From Sipunculus nudus (lineage: Eukaryota; Annelida; Sipuncula; Golfingiida; Sipunculidae), in NCBI GenBank assembly GCA_026874595.1, contig CM049307.1:35692862-35756861 (forward strand): a DNA stretch of 64,000 bases, read 5' to 3'. Position 1 is the stretch's first letter. Each line of letters opens with the position of its first letter. This document shows, piece by piece, positions 11,301 to 20,648 of this stretch. A program made the position numbers and the translations under genes. The notes under the pieces are model-generated. The model saw nothing but the letters and a program-made list of their open reading frames with translations, had not been told where the DNA came from and did not search any database.

Positions 11301-14300
11301 AAAAAATCAAAATTGTCTTAAGTCTTAACTTGTTTATTAGTCCTGTGTATTAAAGGGGTGGGTGGGGGGAGGGGGTCTCTGTTGTCACTGCTCGTTGCTG
11401 AAGAAAATGTTAATTATAAGATTCATCTAGTTCATAGTACAGTACAGGTCTGTCAACAGAATAGGGTGGGGGGGGGGGGGGGAGGGGAGGAAGAGAAAAA
11501 GGCTCCTTGTGGTATTAACTGCAGACAGCCTGATCTCTGTGGAGATCAGTGATCCCAGCTCAACTCAGTGGAGAGAGGGCTTGCCTAGTGATGGGATTAC
11601 ATAACAACAGCCTGGGGAGCATAGAGAGCTGCACTGAATGACCTACAGTGACCAAAGTGGACTGCTTGACAATGTAAGGGAATACAACAAAAGCCTCCAA
11701 AAAAATCAATAACTTGCCTAATTTTGCAGTTTTTATTTTCAAAATTAGATATTAACAGATTAAATCCTTATGTGTACATGCTGTGAAAATTAAATCCACA
11801 GTACTTACAGGAAAAAAAAGTGCCATGGCAAAAGTTGTGCAAAATTTAAGGTACCAATTTTTTATTTTTGCCAATATTTTTAAAAAATTTAAAAGATTTT
11901 GATCTAATTTTGGGTATATAATTTAATTTTGATTAATTAAAGTTAAATTACTGGAAAAAAGTCCTAAGCTTTAACAAGTTTTGTTTTAAGTGATCAAATA
12001 TCTTTCCTGATTTTTTACAAAATGCATTATGTTTGTGCCCATAACTTTTTTTAATTATATAATACAGACTTCATTTCTGGCAGGTACATAGGAAATATAT
12101 AGAGGAATATTTATGATAAATATGAGGAAAAACAGATGAGTGGTTTTGATATTAGGCGGTCCTGAAGTTTTTCTCCTGAAGTTTGAAAATAGGTTTTTAA
12201 TAAAAAATTGAGGTTTTTCATAATTTCTCAAAGGAACGAAGTCGCAAAGACCCAGGTTTCGGCTTGGTAGAAGATCTTGGGGACATCTAAAATTATGCTG
12301 AATTTTGGATTCCTAGGTCTTATGGTTTCAAAACATGTCATATCTACGGACGGACGGACAACGGACAATGGACCACGACTATAGCTCAGATGACTTATAG
12401 TCAGCTGAGCTAAAAATCTTAACAAAGGTAGTGCCACCATTAAAAGAATGAGGTTGGTAAAATAAATGCATGAGAAATTTTAGGAAAATTAATCCACCAA
12501 AAGAAATAATTGACATGAGAACAAAAAGGGAACAAATCATTTGACTAAATACCTCATTAGACACTGTTAGGATGCTATGTGGTGTTAAATCTGAAAGGAC
12601 ACAAATGATATATTGATAAAAAAATTACTTTTTGTCAATCATGGCTCAACATATGGTGCTGATATGATGACTGCAACCATAGCTGCTCCCCCTGTAGAGA
12701 AGCACAACACTGGCCAGGGCACATCCAACTGTTCTGGATGAATGTTTGTGTTCTCACCACCATCAAAAGTAATTTTGTAGGTGTTAGAGTTTTCAAGGTA
12801 TGAACATGAACTATGCTTTCTTCCATGAAAGATTACTTTTCTGGCCAAGCTTGAAACATATATCTCGGATATTTCAACAAATAAGCACACAGTGTCCTCA
12901 TTCCAATCTGCTACTACACAACCAGTTTTATATGTAACGCCATGCAGACTCACACTATCAGTCCTAAACCAGTTTTCACCTTGAGAAGATGGTACACTTG
13001 TGACATAATTTGGCAATGGAACATACTCGCCCACACCAGTGACTGGACTTAGTTCCAAGAATGCCTGGTTTTCATACTGATGTAAGCACATCCACCTCTG
13101 GTGGTTGAAAGCTAGTGTTTTAGGAATGTTTTTGAAGTTTCTGTATTTCATCCTTTTAAAGAGCTGGTTTTTTGCTTCCATCCGCATACACCAATGAAAT
13201 CTGAGTGGGCCAAATTTCTTCATTTGTTCTGGCAAGTGAACCATATAGTGAATCTTTGGTATCATATCCACATCTGGATATAAAGCAGCAAACTGTGTCA
13301 TAAATGTAGTCACCATCTGCTTTAGCAAATTAACTGTTATTGTATCTGCTACTGGTGAAGTAACTAACACTTGTATTTTTAACAGAGTAATGAAATGCTG
13401 CCATTTTGGGTAGCCCTCTGGTATATATTTTCCAATCAAAAGTGGCAGTATATGGCACAAACACTGCATTTGACTCGCAGTCTGCCTCAGTTTAGCAGAT
13501 TTAAGGGAAGACTTCTCAATGGCATTTGGTATGTTATTCAGTTTCTGGCTTTGCTTAACCCTTTCAAGAGAGCTGTTTAAGTCATCCAATGTGAACAAAT
13601 TTTGACCAATACAGCTGTTCAGCAGTTCCTTGACAATATACATAGATATCCCCTCAAAAAAGATGTGCATAGGGTCGTGCAGCAAGCATTTGGTCACATC
13701 AAATTCTGGAATACCTGCAAGGACAGATTTGATATTGATGCCAAATTCTTTGGACCAATATGTCCGAGCTGCTGGTGATAAAGCTCCAGACAAAATTTCA
13801 CATTCTCTGTTGTACTTATGTATGGTGCGCAAAGTGCAGTCCTCATGTATCAACAAACTGGGGATGTCATTTTTCACTGCATAGCATGTCATACATATCC
13901 TATGACTAAACCCTACTCCTACCTTGAATCCCCCCATGGTGTGGAGTGCCAAATTGTCACCTGTAAATACAAGTAACCTGCCAAAAACAGTTCCCAGACC
14001 TTCTACTTCAACTCCCTTTTCAAAGAGCTCTTGGAGGCCTCCAATGAAATCACTTAACAGTTCACTCATCCCAAAGAGTTTGAGATCTTTTGACTTGGCT
14101 ACACCAATGAGTTGGATACATTGTAGTTTTGACCTGCTCTGTCTGGGGATATTAAGCAGCTGCCAGTAAAACAGTGCTACTTTGTGTTTTCTAGTATTGA
14201 CACCTACTGGGTTGGCAATTTCTAGATCATCATAATATGCCCCTAACCAGAGTTTGCACCTGTTTTCTTGATTCCCTTCAAAGATATGCCCATCATAAAA

Positions 14301-17103
14301 GTCCCTCATTTTTCCATCATTACTCCTGCAGTTCTGTACTGACTGAATGTATTTTTTTACATCAGGGATTTTCAGCAAAGCTTTTAAATTGTCCATAAAT
14401 GGTACAACATAACCAAATGACTTTACCTCTACCAGTCTTTTTCTCTTTTGGCTCCATTTAATTCTGCCTCCTAGTGTCACAGCCACTGGCTCCAATAAAT
14501 TTAAATGATCCCTAAAAAATTGTTGCTGCTTATATTCACTATGTAGTGGACCAACTATTTCTGCTGGCATCTGAATACAAACATCCCTACACAGTTCTGC
14601 ACTTGCATCAAAAGCACTTTCAATGTGGTCACATACTGCATTTGCTGTTTGTTGAATTAATTGTGTCTGAGACACCAAAATTTCATTAATTCCAGCCTGA
14701 CTGAGGTTATAATGAGATTTGAGTTTTAATAATAAAAGTGCAAGTGATTTTGTGATGCAAGATGAGTCTTTATCATTAGAATCTGGACCTTCTTGCACAG
14801 TTTCTACCCTTTCAGGCTCTCCTTCATCATATGCATCATCATTCCATTCCTGGAACTTGTGCTTCCTGAAGATATGTTTCCTAAATGTCTCATAGTTCTT
14901 GTACAGAGCTCCACACTGGATACACGACACTTTAAAGTATGGGTGGGACTTATGTTTATTTATTATATGTTTTGACAGTGTCTGGTCTGATATAAACTTG
15001 TGTGGGCATAATGGACATGTAAACAGGGGCTCCATCTTAAAGCTTGCTGAATACCTGCCATCCTTCTTCCTGGAGAACTCTTGTTACCAATTTCTGAAGC
15101 CCAATCTCTGGAAATATCTTGTGAACTTCCTCCGCAGTCAAACTTGTAAGGGCTTCTCCATCAATGTAGTTTTCTGAAATGCAGGGCACACATTCACATA
15201 TGTATCAATGTCTAACACTGTCCGAATTGTTGTTTATACACAGGTGTGGGGGGAATCGAGACCCCCTGCTCTTAACCACCAAACTTGTTTAGACAAATTT
15301 TATGCATGACAGGTAAATAAGCACCCAATGACACCCCCTGACTACCCCCCCCCCCTCCAAAAAAAAAATCCTGAATCTGTGCCTGTTACATGTCCTTGGA
15401 CCATAAAACTCAAGCTGGAATGAACTAGAAGAGTAACTGTGGATTTAAATAAGCTTGCCTTTACTAACTTGAAACCAATTCCTTAAAACTTTTTCAGTAA
15501 TTGTTAAAGCTTACAGGAATTCCTTGTAAATATATAAATTTTAATATAAAATTCAATAAATGATTATTTGTTTGCTTCCATCGTGATAAGGGTTTGCAGA
15601 TTTTAGCCATCATCTGGGTAAAACTGGGGATTAACCCAGTTTTAACCCGGGTTGGGTAAAATAGGTTTTACCCAGGTTTTATCCGGGTTTTACACAGGCT
15701 TTCTTTTCAGTCCCACATTTTCTCTAGTTTTAAACATAAAGTTTATGTAAAAATTGCATAATTTTAAACATTTTTATTCTATACAATTGAATATAGTAAT
15801 AATTCAGTGCATCATGCTTGCAGTACCTTAAGAGTGATCAGATATCAGCTGTCCCTGTTAAAGAGTCATACAAACCATATGAAGGCAAAATGACCTGTTT
15901 ATATATTAGTGCTGTGCCCTGCATTGCCCAACATAAGATCAAGTGTGAGTAGATCCTAATATGAGTTCAATTCTGAGAGGTACATGACTCTGAGCGAGCC
16001 TGTTGATTAGCTAGGTGCTCTGTATAGCCAAAACATGAATTCCAGTGTGACTGGAAAAAGGCTGCTTCTTGACTGGGGTGATGTTTCTATGGATCATGAC
16101 TGCTAACCAATCAGGAAGTAACTAAGGTGTGATGCTCATGTATGATTAACCCTTTACTGTTTACATTTATTTTAGTTTTCCGACAATTTCTGTCGGATTT
16201 AAATTTACATTAACAGCAATATCTTTTCAAGCTTTTAATGTATCTTTATCAAATTTTCAACAGTTTCAACAAAGAGGGTTTGCTGAAGATTATTGAAAAT
16301 CATTGAAACTTAAAAATAATATGCAATATTTTTGTCCTGAAAGAATCTATACATATCATGGCATCCTAGTTGCCCATTTTGAGTGCTCTTTAGTGGCTTG
16401 TAAACAGTGAAGGGTTAAAGCAAATAAATGTGAAAAACCTGGATAATTCACTGGGTAAAAACTGGATAAAATACCTTTTACTTGGGGTTTACCTGCTGGG
16501 TTGGTTAAAATAGGTTCAAACCCTGATGGTGATGCTAACCTGGTAAAGATCCTGGGCTTACATTGTCATTTGTAATATTTGCAAAGCTCTGGTTTATTGG
16601 ACTTGCTGTCATAAGCCCATGTTGAATTTGTTTTATTTTTGCATGCCCCAACATGTTATAAACACGTTAATATAAACAAAACAAGCAGCCTGTGTGTGGT
16701 GATATCCACGTCTTCTGGCATTTTCTTATATAAGCTCCATGGGATGACCTTTAGCTTATACAGGACAGATAGGTGACTGGGCCCCTTTAAGACCCCACTG
16801 AGACTGAGCAAGCTGTAAAGGGGTTTCCAAACCACAAAGTGATACAAATGGGAATACAGTTAGGGGGAGGGCGCTCATTGATAATCATGCAGACTTCTCA
16901 AAGCATTAAGACTTTTAGTATTCATTTTTTGGTTAGTAAGTCACACAGATCTCTTTATACAAAGTTTCAAACTTAAAATAAGTAAGATCATTTCATAACC
17001 TTCAATAATGGTTTATGATTATGAATGTTTTTATAACAACTTTCACCTGAGGATCAGGTCTCATCCCGTCTGTAGTGAATGTAATGTTATTTTTCTTCAT
17101 TGT

Positions 17104-17135
<32 letters not shown>

Positions 17136-17227
17136 AATAAAACAATGAAGAAAAACAACACCTTAAATTCACTACAGACTGTTTCATGGGATGAGACCTG
17201 ATCCTCAGGTGAATTGAGAAAGACTCA

Positions 17228-17275
<48 letters not shown>

Positions 17276-17854
17276 ATATATATGTATATACTGTTAACTA
17301 GATACAATCAATTTCTTGTACTTTAGATTTTAATATTGGAAAGCTAAATTTATTATTTATTAAAATTTCTACATCATAGACGGTACATGACCAAACTTCG
17401 GATAAAACAGGATTAAAGTTAAAATCTGTTTTATCCAATCTGGATTAAATCTCTGGATTAAACTGGCTGCGGATTAAACTACCAACTCTGAACATAACTT
17501 TAGCTCAGATGACTTATAGTCAGCTGAGCTAAAAGGCGAAGGGGGGGGGGGGGGGGGGTTCACATTTAAATTTTAAATTAAAAAATATAAATTATATTTA
17601 ATTTATATGAAAACTATTTTATTTAATAGGACAATGAAGCCAAATAAATCTAAATTAAATTGTTTATTGAGGTTGAGCACTTTAATTATGCTGAAATCTA
17701 GTCAGCTCGTTTAACAATTTAATTGAAACTTACCAGCAAAGCGCTTGGCCACAACTTCATGAGGAAATTTCTCTCTTGCATATGCCTGAACATCTTCCAG
17801 GGAGGAGTGTTTGTTTACTGCCCGAGGATGTCCTGTTTCTGGTGGCTCGGACAT
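5356..17854 (-). CDS. SAM-domain protein (SAMD3-like), candidate accessory transposition protein
   Basis: Five exons read on the minus strand: 17854-17734, 15173-15055, 9211-8929, 7988-7354 and 5667-5356. They give 489 aa with every GT-AG join in frame. Residues about 15-80, across exons 1 and 2, form a sterile alpha motif ([15 protein letters not shown], then [15 protein letters not shown], then the final helix). Exon 3 has a Pro-rich linker. Exon 4 has a basic segment, an acidic patch (SSEDEGD), a [16 protein letters not shown] helix region and a KKKK tail. Exon 5 has an [10 protein letters not shown] beta region and a YYILFLAYP segment. The order resembles proteins annotated 'sterile alpha motif domain-containing protein 3-like', known to me as multicopy genes in fish and invertebrates. 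SAM domains usually self-associate. The gene spans most of the transposon, and its intron 2 contains the transposase exon. A DNA-binding or assembly role is inferred from this arrangement. Confidence 0.85.
5860..6900. repeat. Three diverged repeat units in SAM-gene intron 4
   Basis: Units near 5870-6060, 6170-6460 and 6600-6890 share CTTGGTGCTAT-like words, a CCCAAAGTCTAC-type block and GATAGNTGGCAGCA followed by GTAAAACARTAAGCCCCCC. A pure poly-C tract lies at about 6443-6462. No exon is seen in 5668-7353. Confidence 0.55.
9594..11863. repeat. Recent 1.13-kb tandem duplication inside SAM-gene intron 2
   Basis: The block from about 9594 to 10725 is repeated almost perfectly at about 10726-11863, offset 1132-1134 bp. 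Differences are a few substitutions and the length of the GGGTGGGGGG tracts. Each unit holds a poly-G-rich stretch and a 60-codon minus-strand open frame that is identical in both but looks fortuitous. It could be a recent duplication or an assembly artefact. Confidence 0.9.
12240..12415. repeat. Dispersed repeat with GGACGGACGGACAACGGACA and a terminal palindrome
   Basis: The segment begins at GTCGCAAAGACCCAGG and ends at an imperfect palindrome, AGCTCAGATGACT-TAT-AGTCAGCTGAGCT, at 12383-12411. The same 29 bases recur at 17502-17530. This looks like the end of a non-autonomous mobile repeat; the family is not recognised. Confidence 0.5.
12639..15035 (-). CDS. Zinc-finger DDE-type transposase of the CACTA-like element
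   Basis: This is one uninterrupted frame of 798 codons. ATG at 15035 is the first after an in-frame TAA. Two C2H2 fingers sit at the N-terminus (C7, C10, H23, H28; C38, C41, H54, H59), followed by an acidic stretch (about 65-90). The core holds motifs shared with EnSpm/CACTA-like transposases: [10 protein letters not shown] (D269/D270), FTGDNLA (D360), [12 protein letters not shown] (D454), [26 protein letters not shown] (E620) and [10 protein letters not shown]. The acidic residues are candidate RNase-H-fold catalytic residues; which Asp are used is inferred. The frame is intact, so the copy may be young. It starts 19 bp after the donor of SAM exon 2 and lies wholly inside that intron, so it must be made by alternative splicing, intron retention or a separate promoter. 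Confidence 0.88.
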   Translation of the reverse strand: MEPLFTCPLCPHKFISDQTLSKHIINKHKSHPYFKVSCIQCGALYKNYETFRKHIFRKHKFQEWNDDAYDEGEPERVETVQEGPDSNDKDSSCITKSLALLLLKLKSHYNLSQAGINEILVSQTQLIQQTANAVCDHIESAFDASAELCRDVCIQMPAEIVGPLHSEYKQQQFFRDHLNLLEPVAVTLGGRIKWSQKRKRLVEVKSFGYVVPFMDNLKALLKIPDVKKYIQSVQNCRSNDGKMRDFYDGHIFEGNQENRCKLWLGAYYDDLEIANPVGVNTRKHKVALFYWQLLNIPRQSRSKLQCIQLIGVAKSKDLKLFGMSELLSDFIGGLQELFEKGVEVEGLGTVFGRLLVFTGDNLALHTMGGFKVGVGFSHRICMTCYAVKNDIPSLLIHEDCTLRTIHKYNRECEILSGALSPAARTYWSKEFGINIKSVLAGIPEFDVTKCLLHDPMHIFFEGISMYIVKELLNSCIGQNLFTLDDLNSSLERVKQSQKLNNIPNAIEKSSLKSAKLRQTASQMQCLCHILPLLIGKYIPEGYPKWQHFITLLKIQVLVTSPVADTITVNLLKQMVTTFMTQFAALYPDVDMIPKIHYMVHLPEQMKKFGPLRFHWCMRMEAKNQLFKRMKYRNFKNIPKTLAFNHQRWMCLHQYENQAFLELSPVTGVGEYVPLPNYVTSVPSSQGENWFRTDSVSLHGVTYKTGCVVADWNEDTVCLFVEISEIYVSSLARKVIFHGRKHSSCSYLENSNTYKITFDGGENTNIHPEQLDVPWPVLCFSTGGAAMVAVIISAPYVEP
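15589..16524. mobile_element. Possible non-autonomous element with AGGGTTTG ends
   Basis: The left end AGGGTTTGCAGATTTTAGCC and the inverse of the right end, AGGGTTTGAACCTATTTTAACC in shortened alignment, are similar. Both ends are followed by GGGTAAAA/ACCCGGGTT-type words. No clear target duplication was found. It contains the TTAA-flanked insertion at 16150-16414. It lies in SAM-gene intron 1. Confidence 0.4.
16146..16418. mobile_element. piggyBac-like MITE with TTAA target duplications
   Basis: TTAA followed by CCCTTTACTGTTTAC at the left mirrors GTAAACAGTGAAGGG followed by TTAA at the right, with one mismatch in 15. TTAA duplication and CCY ends are the hallmark of piggyBac-type transposition. 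It is about 265 bp and non-coding. Confidence 0.7.
17040..17284. repeat. Imperfect inverted repeat around (AT)n loops
   Basis: TTCACCTGAGGATCAGG (about 17042) and its inverse ending CCTGATCCTCAGGTGAA (about 17197-17213) flank an (AT)n tract. The arms extend outward-in to AAGAAAAACAAC-type words for about 70 bp, and a second (AT)n tract follows. It is probably a small foldback element. Confidence 0.6.
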
Positions 17855-18019
17855 ACTTGTACCGTCGTACGTCTTCTTTAATTTCACGTTTTCAGGTCCC
17901 TAAACTTACTGACCTGGGACGCTCCCGCGCGTTCCATTAGCTACTTCCGGCGTATTAAACAACGGAATATTTCGCCTGCTTTATCATAATTGTTTACCAG
18001 TTATTCCATACCAGCAGCT

Positions 18020-18198
18020 TCGTGAAACATGAGATATGACTCAAACATGCATATGAAACATGTATCGAAAAGAAGGATGTTTCAAACTAGAAAGTCTGTC
18101 AGATATTTAATATTACATGTTTCAAAACATGTTTAATTTGAATACATGTTTTCTAATGAAACATGTACCATCATTTTGAAACATCATGTGAAACGTCA
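18020..18198. repeat. Right subterminal repeat region
   Basis: At least ten ATGTTTC/GAAACAT words, in both orientations, lie within about 180 bp. It is the counterpart of 3108-3560 and lies upstream of the SAM-gene start, where promoter and transposition sites would overlap. Confidence 0.75.
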
Positions 18199-18209
18199 TT
18201 TTTACAGTG
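18199..18209. repeat. Right terminal inverted repeat of the CACTA-like element
   Basis: TTTTTACAGTG; its inverse CACTGTAAAAA pairs with 3097-3107. Sequence homologous to copy B resumes immediately afterwards (GTGACAAACTGCATGCGCAA). Confidence 0.8.
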
Positions 18210-18212
18210 ACG

Positions 18213-20546
18213 CGTGTGACAAACTGCATGCGCAAGAAAAAGGTATGTGGCGCGGGAGTCTGGTACAGCCTATATATACACGCGATGTTTTAGACCCGTT
18301 ATACCGTTGCAATTCGTGACAAAGCAAATGTTTGTATATTTTCACTAAAATTGACCAATTTAAGGTCATTCTCATACTGGAGCCCATAAACTCTTATTTA
18401 ACAGGCTTAAACCTCTGATCCATATGTGTGCTTATGCAAGTATCCATGGAATCTTCTCAGCCATCGATAGGAAAGCTGAATAATGATCATTTTTCAGGCA
18501 AAACATGGCATAAAACTGAATCGAAACAGCTGCTCTACAGCTAGTGCCACAAAAAACAAGGGGTAGCAAGTTTCCCCAAAAAAGCAGCAAAGTGCAAACT
18601 TTGTAAATAATATAGTCGCTTGATAAACACCAGAAGGACGTGTCGCACGGGTCGTGCTGCGTAAAAGCATCTGCCTCTACAGGTATTTACAGATTGGCTC
18701 CAGAAAAGCGTTTAACAAGCGGATAACAGGATGATCGAATGCCCACATAATGCAGTCATGAACCAAGATACAAACGGGATACGTAACATTAATAAAGGTG
18801 GTGCCAGCTGTGGCATACAGCTCACATGTTCAACACCTGTAAAAAATTTCCGGTGGTATATAGGTGCTGCGTTCTTCGGGTGTTTTTGTATCAAATGACA
18901 ATCACAATAACATTAACACTATTGTGTTTTCCCTTGCTCCAGGAAACTTTTAATCATTAAATAAATGAGAAAGTGTCCAAAATTGGTAACTAATTTTGAA
19001 TGAGAAGTTAATACCGCTCCAACCACAGATATGAGTCAACACCGGTAGCGCCACCTGCAGATTACTATACAATATTTAATATTGGATATCGACAACCGAT
19101 CAAGTGCATCCGCCAAATCACTGAGACATGACCAAATCCATCGTTTGGATTGTGAGAGCCCGGCAAAATTCCTTACATCAGATTTGACGAAAAATCGCCT
19201 GAGTCTGTAAAAGCATCTATAATTAGGTTTTGGTTTGTGACCCCTGTCCATTTAATTGCTGCAAAGTTCAATATATGACTATATAAAATTTGTGTAGCTG
19301 TCGCCATGAGCACGTGCAATGGCAAAAGATAAGGAAATTCATGGGAATATCTGTTTTCAAAATTATTTGAAGCGATTTGAGGTATAATTAAGTAAAGTAG
19401 GCCTATAGCTGCATCCACAGACACTGCAAAAACGCCTTTATGGGCAGCGACGCCTGTACTCTTGTTTACGATTAGAACTAACGTTATTAAAGATTTATGG
19501 ACGTTAAACGTCTGGCCAATTTATACACGCATCTAGGCCTTACGCCAGAATCATGTGTAATTTTCACCATGGAAAGTACTCTTATTAAATAATAGTCGCA
19601 TTTTCCCGCTTCATCGACCTATCATGACAAACTATTTCATCGAAGCCATATGTATCCGTTGCGAGCAAAATTTTCCCCAAAAGACAGGCCAATATGGGTG
19701 CCGGGCTGATGAGCAGTCCGTGAAGCGGGAACGCAGAGGGGGCAAAATTGGACCTATTATTTATTAAGGGTTCCCTATAACCTACATGGAAAGATACCGG
19801 AATTTACGTAAAAATGATTCTTTCCCCGGTATTAAAATGTAATTGCCTAAAATTAAAAAAAAAACATACAATGACGTAGCGTACCTGCACTAGCAAATAA
19901 CCCGGATTATGAACTGGTTAGTCTAAATAATTTAGTCTGTCCCACCAGGCCACTTAATAATATCGAGTAAAAGCAGGATTTTGGAAACAGGGAGGTCCAA
20001 CCAGAAAGAACAAGTCATCTAGAACTTGTCAGAAAAAAAAAGTCATCTGGAACTGGTCCGGAGGATTAAGATGCGCGAACCAAGAGCGGATACGGTAACA
20101 TGTACAGCTGGTTACCCACTCTTTAGGCTTAAAGGGGTAGGTATTAATAGGCCTACACTGGAATATCTCAAAACTTTTTTATATAATTAGGCCTATACAG
20201 TTATAATTCCAAATAGGCCTAGATCTGTAAGTATGAATGCATGCTGTACCCCTAGGGTACTATATATAGAATGTAAATGTAGGCCTACCGGTAGGCCTAC
20301 ACATGCAGTTTACAGATAATACGTATAGGTATATTATTGTTGAAGTGTGCGCGTGTGTAATGTCCTGAAAGTGAAATAGGTCAAATGTGGTTATACTGCG
20401 CCTGCAAGGACTAGTTGCGGCTCGCACATCCGTGCAAGTGTCCCGCTGGCAGGAAATGTCGGTCGATCTTGTTTATCGTTAGAAAACCGCGCCAGTACTT
20501 TTTTAGGATTGTTTACATCGTAAGCGAGATTAAAGTTCACGCCAGA
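18213..20546. other. Upstream flank of kinase A, shared with copy B
   Basis: No gene is recognised. The stretch aligns in blocks with 37530-40440. Short minus-strand open frames here (near 18712 and 19036) are not kept as coding across the two copies. TAGGCCTA-type words are frequent at 20130-20301. Confidence 0.6.
20278..20301. repeat. Perfect 24-bp palindrome built from TAGGCCTA
   Basis: TGTAGGCCTACC is followed directly by its own inverse complement. It sits in a patch where AGGCCTA recurs several times within 170 bp. Confidence 0.85.
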
Positions 20547-20612
20547 TGACGTAGACTTCACAGCCAATGATACTGATGGTTGGTGACTTTTCAACTCTGA
20601 ACTTGGCGCCAA
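20547..20612 (+). promoter_or_regulatory. Kinase A core promoter elements (CRE-like, CCAAT, E2F-like)
   Basis: TGACGT (20547-20552), CCAAT (20564-20568) and the palindrome TTGGCGCCAA (20603-20612) lie within 105 bp of the start codon. All three are present in the same order upstream of kinase B. TTGGCGCCAA resembles the E2F consensus, which fits S-phase control of a nucleotide salvage gene. No TATA box is seen. Confidence 0.5.
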
Positions 20613-20648
20613 CTTTGATCATCAACTGACAGTCAACGCAGGAAGCCA

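Larger units (their letters stand above)
3097..18209 (-). mobile_element. 15.1-kb CACTA (CMC/EnSpm)-like DNA transposon
   Basis: The left end is CACTCTAAAAA (3097-3107). The right end, read inward on the minus strand, is CACTGTAAAAA (18209-18199), with one mismatch. Flanking TCG (3094-3096) and ACG (18210-18212) fit a 3-bp target duplication with one mutation. Copy B keeps the uninterrupted target near 37530, which fixes both boundaries independently. Both ends hold dense ATGTTTCA/TGAAACAT words. The cargo is a zinc-finger DDE-type transposase and a SAM-domain gene, both on the minus strand. CACTA elements are known for CACT-starting ends, 3-bp duplications and subterminal repeats. Assignment to CACTA rather than Mirage or Chapaev is tentative. 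Confidence 0.82.

Noticed and set aside
16656..16847. Extra exon of the SAM gene in intron 1
   Set aside because: Exons 1 and 2 join in frame across it to complete the SAM fold, and no acceptor/donor pair keeps the frame.
18712..18894. Minus-strand frame shared with 38077-38271
   Set aside because: The shared residues reflect the segmental duplication; the two frames differ in start and upstream sequence and match no family I know.
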